NCBI GenBank assembly: GCA_030531215.1
Contig: JAUNNY010000002.1
Span: 47,507 to 111,506 of the forward strand
Origin: Erysipelotrichaceae bacterium
GTDB taxonomy: Bacteria; Bacillota_I; Bacilli_A; Erysipelotrichales; Erysipelotrichaceae
DNA length: 64,000 nucleotides
Direction of reading: 5' to 3'
The position numbers and the translations under genes were made by a program. The notes below the pieces were generated by a model. That model worked only from the letters and a program-made list of their open reading frames with translations, did not search any database and was not told the origin of the DNA. Each line of letters starts with the position of its first letter. Position 1 is the stretch's first letter. Below, one piece after another: positions 54,355 through 63,995 of the stretch.

Positions 54355-55733
54355 CCTAGAATTGCCTCCGTCTTTAAATGAGGTCCGCCATCAGAGACAA
54401 ATACCCACTCTTTGTGACCTTTACCACACATACCAGAACCATATATCTTTAGTTCATTAGAAACCATTGAAATTGAGCTAAGTAAATCGATAACTGAACC
54501 AGATATTACTACTGGAGCAACAATCTTTCCAGTTAATTTTCCATTCTTAATTTCCAAGCCATAAGCTGCAGAACATTGAATTTGCCAATTCTTAGGATCC
54601 TCCATGCCATTACTAGCAGAACACAAAACATATCCATACTTGACAGATTTAACCATATCCTCATAAGTATCTTTACCAGGACCAAAGAAAGTATTAGACA
54701 TTCTAGTATATACTTTTCTAGCATAAGACTCTCTTCTGCCATTGCCTGTAGGTTCTTCGTTCAATGTTAGAGCGCTTAACGAATCAGAAATACCTCTTTG
54801 TAAGATACCATTCTTAATAATTTGTGTTGTATGAGCCTCTATACCATCATCATCAAAGAAGAATGAGCCAGCACTGACACAACTAGCAGCTCCATCGTAC
54901 ATATTAAGTAAATCTGAAGCAACTTTCTTACCGATATAATTAACAGCTTTAGCTCTATTCTTTACAAACATGTCCATTTCAACGCCATGGCCAAATGCTT
55001 CATGTGCGATTAATCCAGAAATAGAAGGTTTAGTAATAACAGTATATTTACCAGGTTTAACTGGTTTTGCTTTTAATAGTTGTAAAGCTATTTCTAAGCC
55101 ACGATCTGCAACTCTATCATATTCTTTAAGTACAACTCTACTAGATATATTTCCTCTAGCATAATAATTATCTTTAATCTTATCTCCTTCTCTAACAACG
55201 ACTACAAGAATAGTATTAACCCAATCATATTTTTGGGTTAAGCATTTCTTATTAGAAACAAAGATTTTATTGGTTTGTCTACATGAATATCTTGAAATGA
55301 CATTGATGACACGTTTGTCTTTGTTGTGTATTCTATCTTTTTCTCTAGTGAAAAGATTAAAAATTGTATCATCATCATAATATGTATCATCTTCTCTTAG
55401 ATAATTTTCAACATGTTTCTTTTCTTGTAACATCTTAACTTTAAAATCATCAGTCAAGATCTTATTAAGTTTAACAGCCTTAACAATATCTTCAGCCTTC
55501 AAATCAATAATGTCGTTGCAAGAGTATTCTGAATATCTTCCATCTTTATATACTTTAACAACAAAGCCACATTCATTATCAATGTTATCAATAGAGTTTG
55601 TACGTGATGAAACAGAGATAACTCTAGTATTAACTAAACTTCCTAAAACAGAAGCATAATCATAATATTTGTTTAACTCTTTAACCAACTTTTTGGCTGC
55701 TGGTATTCTACTCTTTAAGAATTTATTTAGCAT
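54351..55733 (-). CDS. tldD: TldD metalloprotease
   Basis: 460 aa from ATG at 55731-55733 (AAAGGGG upstream). Zinc site LIAHEAFGHGVEMDMF with HExxxH; further motifs GSFFFDDDGIEAHTTQIIKN and RRESYARKVYTRMSNTFFGP, the latter typical for substrate strand binding; a C-terminal Cys-containing SGMCGKGHKE. Degrades peptides with TldE. No RiPP precursor gene is seen nearby. Follows the ABC-F gene with an 11-bp overlap. Confidence 0.93.
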   Translation of the reverse strand: MLNKFLKSRIPAAKKLVKELNKYYDYASVLGSLVNTRVISVSSRTNSIDNIDNECGFVVKVYKDGRYSEYSCNDIIDLKAEDIVKAVKLNKILTDDFKVKMLQEKKHVENYLREDDTYYDDDTIFNLFTREKDRIHNKDKRVINVISRYSCRQTNKIFVSNKKCLTQKYDWVNTILVVVVREGDKIKDNYYARGNISSRVVLKEYDRVADRGLEIALQLLKAKPVKPGKYTVITKPSISGLIAHEAFGHGVEMDMFVKNRAKAVNYIGKKVASDLLNMYDGAASCVSAGSFFFDDDGIEAHTTQIIKNGILQRGISDSLSALTLNEEPTGNGRRESYARKVYTRMSNTFFGPGKDTYEDMVKSVKYGYVLCSASNGMEDPKNWQIQCSAAYGLEIKNGKLTGKIVAPVVISGSVIDLLSSISMVSNELKIYGSGMCGKGHKEWVFVSDGGPHLKTEAILG

Positions 55734-57597
55734 TTTTACCCCTTTCTTCTTCAAAGGCCATCGCTTCTTCCCATTTTTCTTCTAAGGCATGAATTTGATT
55801 GTGAATGTCATCTATCTCATCATCTAGTTCTGCCATCTTCTTCATATCTTGATAATATTCAGGTTCAAAGCGAAGTGCCCTTTTGTCTTCCAAGATATCT
55901 TCCATTAGAGATATTTCGTTCTCTAATTTGTTGATGTTGTATTTTGGCCTTAGTTTAATTTCTTTTAATGGCTTGTTTTCTTTTTCCTCTGATTTAGATT
56001 CTTCAACTACTTTTTTAGTATCAATATAATCTTTATAACCATCAGGATAATATTCGACAACATTATTATTATTAATCACAAGACAACTTGTTGCAATCTT
56101 TTTTATAAAATAACGGTCATGAGAAACAAACAATATTGTACCATCATAACTAGCTAGAGCGTTTTCTAAAGCCTCTTTAGAAATAATATCTAAGTGATTG
56201 GTAGGTTCATCTAAGATTAAGAAATTAGCCTTCTTTAACATTAATTTAGCTAAAGATAATCTTACTTTTTCACCACCCGATAAGACATTAACTTCCTTAA
56301 ATACTTCATCAGCTGTAAATAAGAATGCACCTAATACCGACCTTATTTTAAATAAATCATAATCAGGATATTCACTCCAAAGTTCCTCTAAAACAGTGTT
56401 GCTACTATTGAAGTTTGCGAGATTTTGGTCAAAATAACCAATCTCTATTTGATGACCAAACATTGAATAACCGCTCAACGGTTGTAATTCACCAATGATA
56501 GTCTTGAGTAATGTTGATTTACCTGTACCGTTATCACCCATGATACAAATTCGATCGCCTTTATGAATATCTAAAGTTACTTCTGCTAAGCAATGATCAT
56601 AGCCAACCTGATAATGATCAAGACTCAAAACATTTTTTCCACCTTTAACTCCGCATTCAAAATGAGCCTTAAAACTACGTTCATCAGCCTTTTTAGGATC
56701 TTCTATCTTCTCCATTCGTTCTAAGTATTTAATCTTAGATTGGGCAAAAGCTGCTTTATTCTTTTTATATCTAAATTTCTCGATTAATTCTTCTAAACGT
56801 TTGATATCTTTTTGTTGACGCTTATACGCTGCTTCTTGATGTAAATAATCATTCTTTTTTTGTTCAACGAAACTAGAATAGTTTCCAGCATATCTTTTAA
56901 TAGAACCATATTCTAATTCATATACAATATTAACTGTTTTATCTAAGAATACACGGTCATGAGATACAACAATCATCGCTTTTTTATATTTGCTCAGATA
57001 GCCTTCAAGCCACTCTATAGTTGATAAATCTAGATGGTTAGTTGGCTCATCTAATAATAATAAATCCGGTTTTGTAAGCAATAGTTTACCAAAAGCAATC
57101 TTAGTCTTCTCACCACCTGAAAAGCTTGACACATCACGATCAAGATCTTCATCTTTAAAACCAAAGCCATGAAGAACTGTTGATATTTCCGAATTATATG
57201 TATAGCCACCTTCAAACTTAAACTCATCTTCTAATTTAGAATAGCGTTCTACAAGTTTATCATCATGATTAGTTTTTAACTCTTCAGTTAATCTTTCTAG
57301 TTCTTTTTCTTTACTTATTAAGTCCGCAAACACTTCTTCAAATTCTTGTCTAATTGTTTTATTAGATAAAGACAAAGCATTTTGTTTAAGATAAGAAATA
57401 CTTACGCGATTATTTTTAATTACTTGACCACTACTTAATTCTTCTAAGCCAACAAGCACTTTTAAAAGAGTGGATTTACCACTCCCATTGCGACCTACCA
57501 AAGCGATTTTTTCATTCTCGTTTACAGTAAAGTCAATATGCTCGAAAACGTCATTGGCACCGTAATATACGGTGCCATCAGAAATTTGTATTAACAT
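55723..57597 (-). CDS. ABC-F family ATPase (ribosome-associated)
   Basis: 624 aa, two ABC domains in one chain and no membrane segment. First: VGRNGSGKSTLL, SSFSGGEKTKIAFGKLL, LLLLDEPTNHLDLSTIEWLE. Second: MGDNGTGKSTLL, NVLSGGEKVRLSLAKLM, FLILDEPTNHLDIISKEALE. Between them is the Arg/Lys-rich interdomain arm (about residues 240-310) that reaches the ribosomal P/E site; a C-terminal coiled coil of about 85 residues follows, as in YdiF/Uup-like members. Probably resolves stalled ribosomes; antibiotic resistance cannot be inferred. Start 2 bp after asnS. Confidence 0.92.
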   Translation of the reverse strand: MLIQISDGTVYYGANDVFEHIDFTVNENEKIALVGRNGSGKSTLLKVLVGLEELSSGQVIKNNRVSISYLKQNALSLSNKTIRQEFEEVFADLISKEKELERLTEELKTNHDDKLVERYSKLEDEFKFEGGYTYNSEISTVLHGFGFKDEDLDRDVSSFSGGEKTKIAFGKLLLTKPDLLLLDEPTNHLDLSTIEWLEGYLSKYKKAMIVVSHDRVFLDKTVNIVYELEYGSIKRYAGNYSSFVEQKKNDYLHQEAAYKRQQKDIKRLEELIEKFRYKKNKAAFAQSKIKYLERMEKIEDPKKADERSFKAHFECGVKGGKNVLSLDHYQVGYDHCLAEVTLDIHKGDRICIMGDNGTGKSTLLKTIIGELQPLSGYSMFGHQIEIGYFDQNLANFNSSNTVLEELWSEYPDYDLFKIRSVLGAFLFTADEVFKEVNVLSGGEKVRLSLAKLMLKKANFLILDEPTNHLDIISKEALENALASYDGTILFVSHDRYFIKKIATSCLVINNNNVVEYYPDGYKDYIDTKKVVEESKSEEKENKPLKEIKLRPKYNINKLENEISLMEDILEDKRALRFEPEYYQDMKKMAELDDEIDDIHNQIHALEEKWEEAMAFEEERGKNAK

Positions 57598-57599
57598 CT

Positions 57600-58982
57600 T
57601 TAATAAATCAAATTATTTGGTGTACGAGGATAAGGAAGAACATCTCTAATATTTTCCATACCAGTTAGATACATTACCATTCTTTCGAAACCTAAACCAA
57701 AGCCAGCATGTTTGCAACCACCATATCTTCTAAGATCTAGGTACCATTGATAGCCTTCTTTATCCATCTTTAATTCTTCCATTCTCTTATCAAGAACTTC
57801 CATTCTTTCTTCACGTTGTGATCCACCAACAAGTTCACCAACATGAGGAACTAATAAGTCACACGCAGCAACAGTCTTGCCATCATCATTTAAACGCATA
57901 TAGAAAGCTTTAATATCTTTTGGATAATCAGTTAAGAATACTGGTCCATTAACAACTTGTTCACACAAATATCTTTCATGTTCAGTATTTAAATCCATAC
58001 CCCAAGATACTTTATTTTCAAATTTAACTGGAGCTTTTAATAAGATATCAATTGCTTCAGTGTAAGGCATTCTTCTAAATTCAGAATTTAAGACATTATT
58101 TAATCTTTCAAGTAAAGTCTTATCTATCATACTGTTAAAGAAATTCATTTCTTCAGGCGCATTTTCTAATACATATTTGATACAATACTTTACTAAATCT
58201 TCAATTAAGCTCATATCATCTTCTAGATCAGCAAAGGCAATCTCTGGTTCAATCATCCAGAATTCCGAAGCATGAGTTTTGGTATTTGAATTTTCTGATC
58301 TAAATGTTGGACCAAAAGTATATACATCTCTAAAAGCCATCGCAAAAGCTTCAACATGTAATTGACCTGATACAGTTAATGAAGCATGTTTGCCAAAGAA
58401 ATCTTCATCATACTTATCATCTTGTCTAGTTGTAACTGTGAATACTTCACCAGCACCCTCACAGTCATTGCCAGTGATTATTGGTGTATGAACATATACA
58501 AAACCCTGTCCTTGGAAAAACTCATGAATAGCCATAGATAATATAGATCTAATTCTATATACAGCCATAAAAGTATTTGTCCTAGGACGTAGATGAGGTA
58601 TTTCTCTTAAATATTCAAAAGTATGTCTCTTCTTTTGAAGAGGATATGTTTCATCAGAAGTACCTTCGATTTCAATCTCTGTGGCTTGTAATTCAAATGG
58701 TTGTTTATTTTCAGGGGTTCTTACAAACTTACCTGTAACTTTTATTGATGATCCTGTTAATAGCTTTACAACCTTTTCATGATTTTCTAGATTTGGAGTA
58801 TATACAATCTGTAAATTCTTAAAATATGTGCCATCATTCAACTCTATAAAACCGATTGAGCCATTATCACGATTAGTTCTAATCCAACCTTCAACTTGAA
58901 CATACTCAACTTGATCAAGTTCTAATAATGAACCTTCGCGCTCCATTTCATATAATTCTCTTACGGTATAAAAATCAAACAT
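57600..58982 (-). CDS. asnS: Asparaginyl-tRNA synthetase
   Basis: 460 aa. Class II: N-terminal OB anticodon domain ([20 protein letters not shown]), motif 2 [20 protein letters not shown], motif 3 [20 protein letters not shown] and LPYPRTPNN at the end, which distinguishes AsnRS from AspRS. AGGAGGGG precedes the ATG. Lies 11 bp after rex. Confidence 0.97.
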   Translation of the reverse strand: MFDFYTVRELYEMEREGSLLELDQVEYVQVEGWIRTNRDNGSIGFIELNDGTYFKNLQIVYTPNLENHEKVVKLLTGSSIKVTGKFVRTPENKQPFELQATEIEIEGTSDETYPLQKKRHTFEYLREIPHLRPRTNTFMAVYRIRSILSMAIHEFFQGQGFVYVHTPIITGNDCEGAGEVFTVTTRQDDKYDEDFFGKHASLTVSGQLHVEAFAMAFRDVYTFGPTFRSENSNTKTHASEFWMIEPEIAFADLEDDMSLIEDLVKYCIKYVLENAPEEMNFFNSMIDKTLLERLNNVLNSEFRRMPYTEAIDILLKAPVKFENKVSWGMDLNTEHERYLCEQVVNGPVFLTDYPKDIKAFYMRLNDDGKTVAACDLLVPHVGELVGGSQREERMEVLDKRMEELKMDKEGYQWYLDLRRYGGCKHAGFGLGFERMVMYLTGMENIRDVLPYPRTPNNLIY

Positions 58983-58993
58983 AATATCCCCTC

Positions 58994-59620
58994 CTATTTT
59001 AATGAGTTAACCTCAAATAATACTTTTTGAATAGTTGAAACAACATCAACATCTTCCTTAATCATTCCTTCAGGTAACACAAAATGTTCTCTAGTGAAAT
59101 TTACGATACCTTTAACACCTAATGTATGTAGTTTATCAACAATCTCTTGAGCGCCACTAGGAATACAAAGAATCGCAACTTGGCATCCCTTAGGAAATTT
59201 CTTTGTAAGTTGCTCCATAGAATAAACAGGAACATTAACTTTATCCTCTTTACTTCTACGATCAGCTTGAATATCAAATGCACAAACTATTTCACCAGCA
59301 ACATGTGACCAGTTATTGTAATTTAAGATAGCTTTACCTAACCTTCCAACACCAATCAAGATCATCTTCTCACCATAGCTTTCTCCCAATACATCAGAGA
59401 AAATCTTGATAAGTTCATTTACATCATAGCCATAGCCTTGTTTGCCAAGCTGGCCAATCATTGAAAAGTCTCTTCTAATAGTGGTTGGCTTAATATCAAT
59501 ATATTCAGCTAAATCCTTAGATAAAACTCTTTTAACACCATCTGCTTTTAATTTTCTCAAAGCTTTTAAATAAACTGGATATCTACGTATAGTAGCATTT
59601 GATATTTGATTTCTTTCCAT
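58994..59620 (-). CDS. rex: Redox-sensing repressor Rex
   Basis: 208 aa. N-terminal winged helix: [40 protein letters not shown]; Rossmann domain [17 protein letters not shown] binds NAD(H), and [15 protein letters not shown] loop ([11 protein letters not shown]) follows. High NADH releases it from fermentation and respiration promoters. Own leaderless-type promoter; in the same direction as tsaD above and asnS below. Confidence 0.96.
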   Translation of the reverse strand: MERNQISNATIRRYPVYLKALRKLKADGVKRVLSKDLAEYIDIKPTTIRRDFSMIGQLGKQGYGYDVNELIKIFSDVLGESYGEKMILIGVGRLGKAILNYNNWSHVAGEIVCAFDIQADRRSKEDKVNVPVYSMEQLTKKFPKGCQVAILCIPSGAQEIVDKLHTLGVKGIVNFTREHFVLPEGMIKEDVDVVSTIQKVLFEVNSLK

Positions 59621-59626
59621 AAAAAA

Positions 59627-59635
59627 ATGATAACA
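59627..59635 (-). promoter_or_regulatory. Extended -10 of rex, 6 nt before ATG
   Basis: Minus strand TGTTATCAT, then TTTTTT, then ATG (59618-59620). No Shine-Dalgarno; predicted leaderless. A single TTTGTGAA half of a Rex box lies at 59650-59657, without an inverted partner. Confidence 0.55.
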
Positions 59636-59673
59636 CTTTCTAATATACTTTGTGAATAAATTATATTTTTTAA

Positions 59674-60666
59674 CTAATCTTCTATTGACATTGAAGGCAT
59701 ACTAGAAGCATTATAATCAACAAACTTATTATGTTTATAGTAATGCATTGCAGCAACCGCAATCATCAACGCATTGTCTGTACAATATTTTAATGGCGGA
59801 AGAATCAAATCAACATCTTTGATTTCTTCTTGCATTAGCTCTCTTAATCTAGAATTACATGCAACGCCACCTGCCAAAACAACACTCTTGCATGGATAGA
59901 TATCTAAAGCAAGTTTAGTTTTCTTTACTAAAGACTTGAGAGCTGTCTCTTGGAAAGCATAAGCTAAGTCATTTTTGTTTATTTCATTACCTTTGGCTTC
60001 TTCTTTTTTGGCTAATTGTAAAACAGCATTCTTTAAACCACTAAATGAGAAGTTCAAACCATCTACTTTAGGTGTAGGCAATTCATAGTGTTTTTTGCCT
60101 TGCTTAGCTAATCTGTCAATTACTGGGCCACCAGGATAAGCTTCATGAATAACTCTAGCAACCTTATCATAAGCTTCACCAATAGCATCATCTAATGTTG
60201 TGCCAATAATCTTAAAATGTTCATCATCTTCTATATAAACAAGTTCAGTATGACCACCAGAAACAACTAACGCCATCATAGGATACTGCAATGGCTTAAT
60301 TAATTCATTGATAAAGATGTGACCCTTTAAATGATGAACGCCAATTAATGGTTTATCGTAAAAGAATGCTAAAGATTTTGCAGCAATAGCACCAACATGT
60401 AAAGAACCAATTAATCCTGGCCCAATAGTATAAGCAATAGCATCGACATCATCAACACTAATATTTGCTTGATCAACTGCAGATTTCACGATAGTGCTTA
60501 TCTGTTCTACGTGCATTCTTGATGCGACTTCAGGAATGACACCACCAAAACGAGAATGAACATCAATTTGACTAGTTACAACGCTAGACAAAACATTCAA
60601 CTCTTCGTCGATTATGGCGCACGCAGTCTCATCACAACTACTTTCAATCGCTAATATTCTTTTCAC
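59674..60666 (-). CDS. tsaD: tRNA t6A threonylcarbamoyltransferase TsaD
   Basis: 330 aa. ILAIESSCDETACAIID start, metal-binding GVHHLKGHI (His pair), SGGHTELVYIEDD, LDDAIGEAYDKVARV and LAGGVACNSRLRELM. Transfers the threonylcarbamoyl group to A37 of ANN-decoding tRNAs with TsaB and TsaE, also encoded here; TsaC/Sua5 is not in the window. Overlaps rimI by 4 bp. Confidence 0.97.
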   Translation of the reverse strand: MKRILAIESSCDETACAIIDEELNVLSSVVTSQIDVHSRFGGVIPEVASRMHVEQISTIVKSAVDQANISVDDVDAIAYTIGPGLIGSLHVGAIAAKSLAFFYDKPLIGVHHLKGHIFINELIKPLQYPMMALVVSGGHTELVYIEDDEHFKIIGTTLDDAIGEAYDKVARVIHEAYPGGPVIDRLAKQGKKHYELPTPKVDGLNFSFSGLKNAVLQLAKKEEAKGNEINKNDLAYAFQETALKSLVKKTKLALDIYPCKSVVLAGGVACNSRLRELMQEEIKDVDLILPPLKYCTDNALMIAVAAMHYYKHNKFVDYNASSMPSMSIED

Positions 60667-61100
60667 AATAATCCTTTCATCATATCGTATGCATCTTCAT
60701 TATTATCTTCATAATAACTTTTGCGTATTCTTACTATTTCAAATCCATTTTTCTTATATAAGTTAATCGCTTTAATGTTACTTACTCTAACTTCTAAGTG
60801 AACATTCTCCACATTGTGTTCTTTTGCGTAACTTAACATATGTTTTAACATCATTTGACCATATCCTTGACCTTGATACTTAGAATTAACACCAATTGTA
60901 GTTATATCAGCATTTTCATATAAGCACCAAATCCCACCATAAGATATTATTTCATCATTTTCTTTATAAACAAATAATTTAGCTAAAGGATTGTCAAACT
61001 CACTTTTATATTCAGCAATTTTCCAAGCATCTTCCTTAAATAACTCTTTTTCTAATTCAACAACCTTATCTAAGTCAGCTAAGCTCATTTCCTTAATCAT
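60663..61100 (-). CDS. rimI: Ribosomal-protein-alanine N-acetyltransferase-like (GNAT)
   Basis: 145 aa GNAT fold. Acetyl-CoA loop GVNSKYQGQGYGQMMLKHML, then LEVRVSNIKAINLYKKNGFE and the Tyr-rich end YYEDNNEDAYDMMKGLL, as in RimI, which acetylates S18. Its place inside the tsa cluster is the standard one. Overlaps tsaB and tsaD by 4 bp each. Confidence 0.92.
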   Translation of the reverse strand: MIKEMSLADLDKVVELEKELFKEDAWKIAEYKSEFDNPLAKLFVYKENDEIISYGGIWCLYENADITTIGVNSKYQGQGYGQMMLKHMLSYAKEHNVENVHLEVRVSNIKAINLYKKNGFEIVRIRKSYYEDNNEDAYDMMKGLL

Positions 61101-61684
61101 CGATAATAACTATCACTTTCTTTTAGATATTTAGGAACTAAATAAGCAATCTTATCAACTTTCTTCCATAAATATTTGGTTTTTAAGAAAGCATCAGGAA
61201 TATCAATTTCAACATTGTCTTTTCCTATTAGTTCACCATCGCCTATAACGTTATAATCTTTTGGATCAATATCTACTAGTGGCAATGCGCAATCCTCCAA
61301 TAAAATTTCATCCTTATTGTATATTCCTACATAAGCTCTAGATGCTCTTGCATCCATCAAGACCATTGTATTCTCTTTATTTGAAGCATAAAGTCTTAAA
61401 GTTGAAATAGTATATAAATCAATCTTAAATAACTCTGAAATCGTTTTAGCAATACTCATTGCGATTCTTACGCCAGTATAAGAACCTGGACCTTCAGAAA
61501 TACATATAGCATCTATATCTTTCTTATTAATGCTTGCTGCATTAAATATCTCATCCAAAGCAACAAATACCTCTTCAGATTGTCTTTTGAAACATTCTTT
61601 TGAATATTTAGCTATAATTTCATCATCCTTAATCAAAACACAAGTTAAATATTTATAAGCCGTATCTATACATAACGTAATCAT
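61097..61684 (-). CDS. tsaB: TsaB, t6A biosynthesis subunit
   Basis: 195 aa, ASKHA fold. LCIDTAYKYLTCVLIKDDEI at the N-terminus and ISEGPGSYTGVRIAMSIAKT, the TsaB signature. Inactive homologue that holds TsaD and TsaE together. Slightly shorter than the E. coli protein; C-terminal half is divergent. Confidence 0.95.
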   Translation of the reverse strand: MITLCIDTAYKYLTCVLIKDDEIIAKYSKECFKRQSEEVFVALDEIFNAASINKKDIDAICISEGPGSYTGVRIAMSIAKTISELFKIDLYTISTLRLYASNKENTMVLMDARASRAYVGIYNKDEILLEDCALPLVDIDPKDYNVIGDGELIGKDNVEIDIPDAFLKTKYLWKKVDKIAYLVPKYLKESDSYYR

Positions 61685-62115
61685 TTCATACCCTCAACAA
61701 TCTTTTTATATTTATCACCAATTGAAGTAATAGTTATTTCGCGTGAATTATCATCAATATATTTAAAGTTAACTAGAATATAATCTTTAGGTAAATATGA
61801 TTCATAATATTCAGGCCATTCCACCACCATAATGCCCTCATCAATTAATTCATCTAAACCCAAATCATATTCATTGCCTTCAAGTCTATATGCATCTATA
61901 TGATATAAAGTAGTATCTCCTTTATGCACTTTTAAAATAGTGAAAGTTGGAGAGTTAATAACACTAGTTACATTAAGTGCCTTACCTATTCCTTTAGTAA
62001 AAGTGGTCTTGCCACCCGCTAAATCCCCTTTTAAAGCAACAAAGTCACCTTTATTTAACATTTTTCCTAATTTATAACCTAAATCAATAGTTTCTTGTTC
62101 GATGCGTGTAATCAT
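61681..62115 (-). CDS. tsaE: TsaE, t6A biosynthesis ATPase
   Basis: 144 aa from the ATG at 62113-62115; the frame continues seven codons upstream into the -10 box. P-loop LKGDLAGGKTTFTKGIG (usual GAGKT changed to GGKT), INSPTFTILKVH, YHIDAYRLEG and VVEWPEYYESYLP. ATPase that resets the TsaBD complex. First gene of tsaE-tsaB-rimI-tsaD. Confidence 0.95.
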   Translation of the reverse strand: MITRIEQETIDLGYKLGKMLNKGDFVALKGDLAGGKTTFTKGIGKALNVTSVINSPTFTILKVHKGDTTLYHIDAYRLEGNEYDLGLDELIDEGIMVVEWPEYYESYLPKDYILVNFKYIDDNSREITITSIGDKYKKIVEGMK

Positions 62116-62124
62116 AGCAACATT

Positions 62125-62130
62125 ATTATA
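62125..62130 (-). promoter_or_regulatory. -10 of tsa operon, 9 nt before ATG
   Basis: Minus strand TATAAT, then AATGTTGCT, then ATG. No Shine-Dalgarno. Confidence 0.5.
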
Positions 62131-62163
62131 ATACAAATTAACTAAATGAATTAGCTTATAGTA

Positions 62164-62172
62164 TGGTAAGAT
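62164..62172 (+). promoter_or_regulatory. Extended -10 of MATE-ATPase gene, 8 nt before ATG
   Basis: TGGTAAGAT, then AAAAAGGT, then ATG at 62181. The AAGG is too close to the ATG to act as a normal Shine-Dalgarno. Confidence 0.45.
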
Positions 62173-62180
62173 AAAAAGGT

Positions 62181-63929
62181 ATGGAAAACAAAACTAATAT
62201 TTCAAAAGTCTACAATGGACTATTCTTAAAACATTTTGTCTTAAACATTACAAACAGTTTGTGTTCAATCGCATCTGGCTATCTAGCAGGAAACTTTCTA
62301 GATAATATCGGAATGTCTTGTAACTCTTTAATTAGCCCTCTAAACTCGTTTGTATTGGGTATCTCATTTATCTTTTCATCTTCAAGTGAAATCTTGTGTG
62401 GAAAATACATGGGTAAAGGAGATAAAGAATCTATTAATCAAGCGTTCACTAATGCGATTATTAGTTCTCTAGTTGTTGGAGCTGTATTTACTGGCTTGAT
62501 GTTCTTGTTTTCAAAACCAGTGGTATTATTCTTAGGCGCTAATGAAGAAATGCTTATACCTTCTAGCCAATATCTACAAGGTTATGCGATTGGCGTTATT
62601 GCTTATATGCTTCTACCAATATTTACTACTTTCCTACATATGGAAAATGAATCTAGATACGCAACATACTCTGTAGTATTGTTAGCAGGAAGCTATGTTG
62701 CCTTAGGTTATTTATTCATTGTTGTTCTTGGATGGGGCTATTTCGGTTTTGGTTTAACAACTGCCGCAAGTAATATTCTTGTTGTATTATTCTTACTAAT
62801 CAAGATTGTTATGAATAAGAGCCAAGTAGCTTTAGATTTAAAGACTATGTCTTCAAAATGTCTAAAAGAATTAATAATCTTAGGTATGCCTACAGGTGCT
62901 AGCAAAGCCTTAATCGGTACTAGAAATTTAATCTTAAACAACATCTTACTAGCAACAGGTGGTGTTGTAGCTATGGCTTCTAAATCTGTTCAAGGAAGTA
63001 TCATGAGCGTTGCGGATGCTTTTACATCTAGTTTAGTTCAAGCATCAATAGTTTTAGCAAGTGTATGTATTGGTGAAAAGAATAAAAAAGAACTACTTAA
63101 TCTACTAAAACATGTCTTTGTAAAAGTGTTCTTTGTGATGTATATCATGATAGCGATATATATGATATTCCCAGTACAAATTTGTAGTATCTTCACTAGT
63201 GATCCAGCGTGCTTAGAAATATCTAAAGTAGCTACATGGTTATATATGCCATCAATAATCTTTGAATCAGCATCTAATATCTTATTTACAATGTTTAATG
63301 TATTTGGCTACAGCAAATTTGTTAACGCAAATACTTTCACTCATGGCTTCTTAATTCATGTACTATTTGCTTATTTCACAATGAATAAATTAGGAGCTTA
63401 TTCAGTATTCTCAGGTTATATTGTTTGTGAAATAGTTACTACTTTAATTATCTTTGTATTTATTTGTATCAAACTTAAAAAATTCCCAACGAAAGTTACA
63501 GAACTACTATTATTACCAGATTCATTAGATGAAGGTATTAAATTCAACAAGACAATAAAAACATTTGATGAAGCAATGAATTTGTCTAGAGATGTATTTG
63601 AGTTCTGTAAAGATAATAATCTAAGTAAAAAAGCTCGAACAACCGTTCCAGTTTGTATTGAAGAAATGACAGTAAATATCTTTGAACATGGATACACAAA
63701 GAAAGAAGTTAAAGATAAAAGAGTTGATGTCTTCGTATCAATCGAAGGAGAAGAAATCAATATAAGGATAAGAGATAATTCAGTACCATTTAATCCAAGT
63801 ACAAGAAATACAATCTTCAATCCTGAAGATCCATGTAAGAACATTGGTATTAGAATGATAAGCAATCTAGCAAAAGAAATGACTTATCAAAACTTATTCG
63901 GTTTCAATAATACAATTATTAAAATCTAA
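62181..63929 (+). CDS. MATE-family transporter fused to RsbW/SpoIIAB-like ATPase domain
   Basis: 582 aa in one frame. Residues about 13-435 are a MATE transporter with about twelve hydrophobic helices (ASGYLAGNFLDNIGMSCNSL near the start; GYLFIVVLGWGYFGFGLTTA; LILGMPTGASKALIG-type start of the second half). Residues about 455-582 are a HATPase_c_2 domain: EEMTVNIFEHGY (N box, Asn499), IRIRDNSVPFNPSTR (Asp532 ATP-binding motif) and KNIGIRMISNLAKEMTYQ (G2 box, Gly556), ending NTIIKI. MATE proteins export drugs or metabolites using an ion gradient; the tail suggests ATP-dependent control or anti-sigma-type kinase activity. No anti-anti-sigma gene is next to it. Confidence 0.88.
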   Translation: MENKTNISKVYNGLFLKHFVLNITNSLCSIASGYLAGNFLDNIGMSCNSLISPLNSFVLGISFIFSSSSEILCGKYMGKGDKESINQAFTNAIISSLVVGAVFTGLMFLFSKPVVLFLGANEEMLIPSSQYLQGYAIGVIAYMLLPIFTTFLHMENESRYATYSVVLLAGSYVALGYLFIVVLGWGYFGFGLTTAASNILVVLFLLIKIVMNKSQVALDLKTMSSKCLKELIILGMPTGASKALIGTRNLILNNILLATGGVVAMASKSVQGSIMSVADAFTSSLVQASIVLASVCIGEKNKKELLNLLKHVFVKVFFVMYIMIAIYMIFPVQICSIFTSDPACLEISKVATWLYMPSIIFESASNILFTMFNVFGYSKFVNANTFTHGFLIHVLFAYFTMNKLGAYSVFSGYIVCEIVTTLIIFVFICIKLKKFPTKVTELLLLPDSLDEGIKFNKTIKTFDEAMNLSRDVFEFCKDNNLSKKARTTVPVCIEEMTVNIFEHGYTKKEVKDKRVDVFVSIEGEEINIRIRDNSVPFNPSTRNTIFNPEDPCKNIGIRMISNLAKEMTYQNLFGFNNTIIKI

Positions 63930-63960
63930 AAAAATGATTGCACAAGTGAACTTGTAAGAT

Positions 63961-63995
63961 AAAAGTAGACAAATTAAAAAAGTCTACTTTTTCTT
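63961..63995 (+). terminator. Terminator of MATE-ATPase gene
   Basis: AAAAGTAGAC (63961-63970) with GTCTACTTTT (63982-63991), 11-nt loop, T-rich tail. Confidence 0.88.

Noticed and set aside
59650..59657. Rex operator upstream of rex
   Set aside because: Only one half (TTTGTGAA) is present and the inverted partner is missing; the same half in the mgl and opp elements is likewise unpaired.
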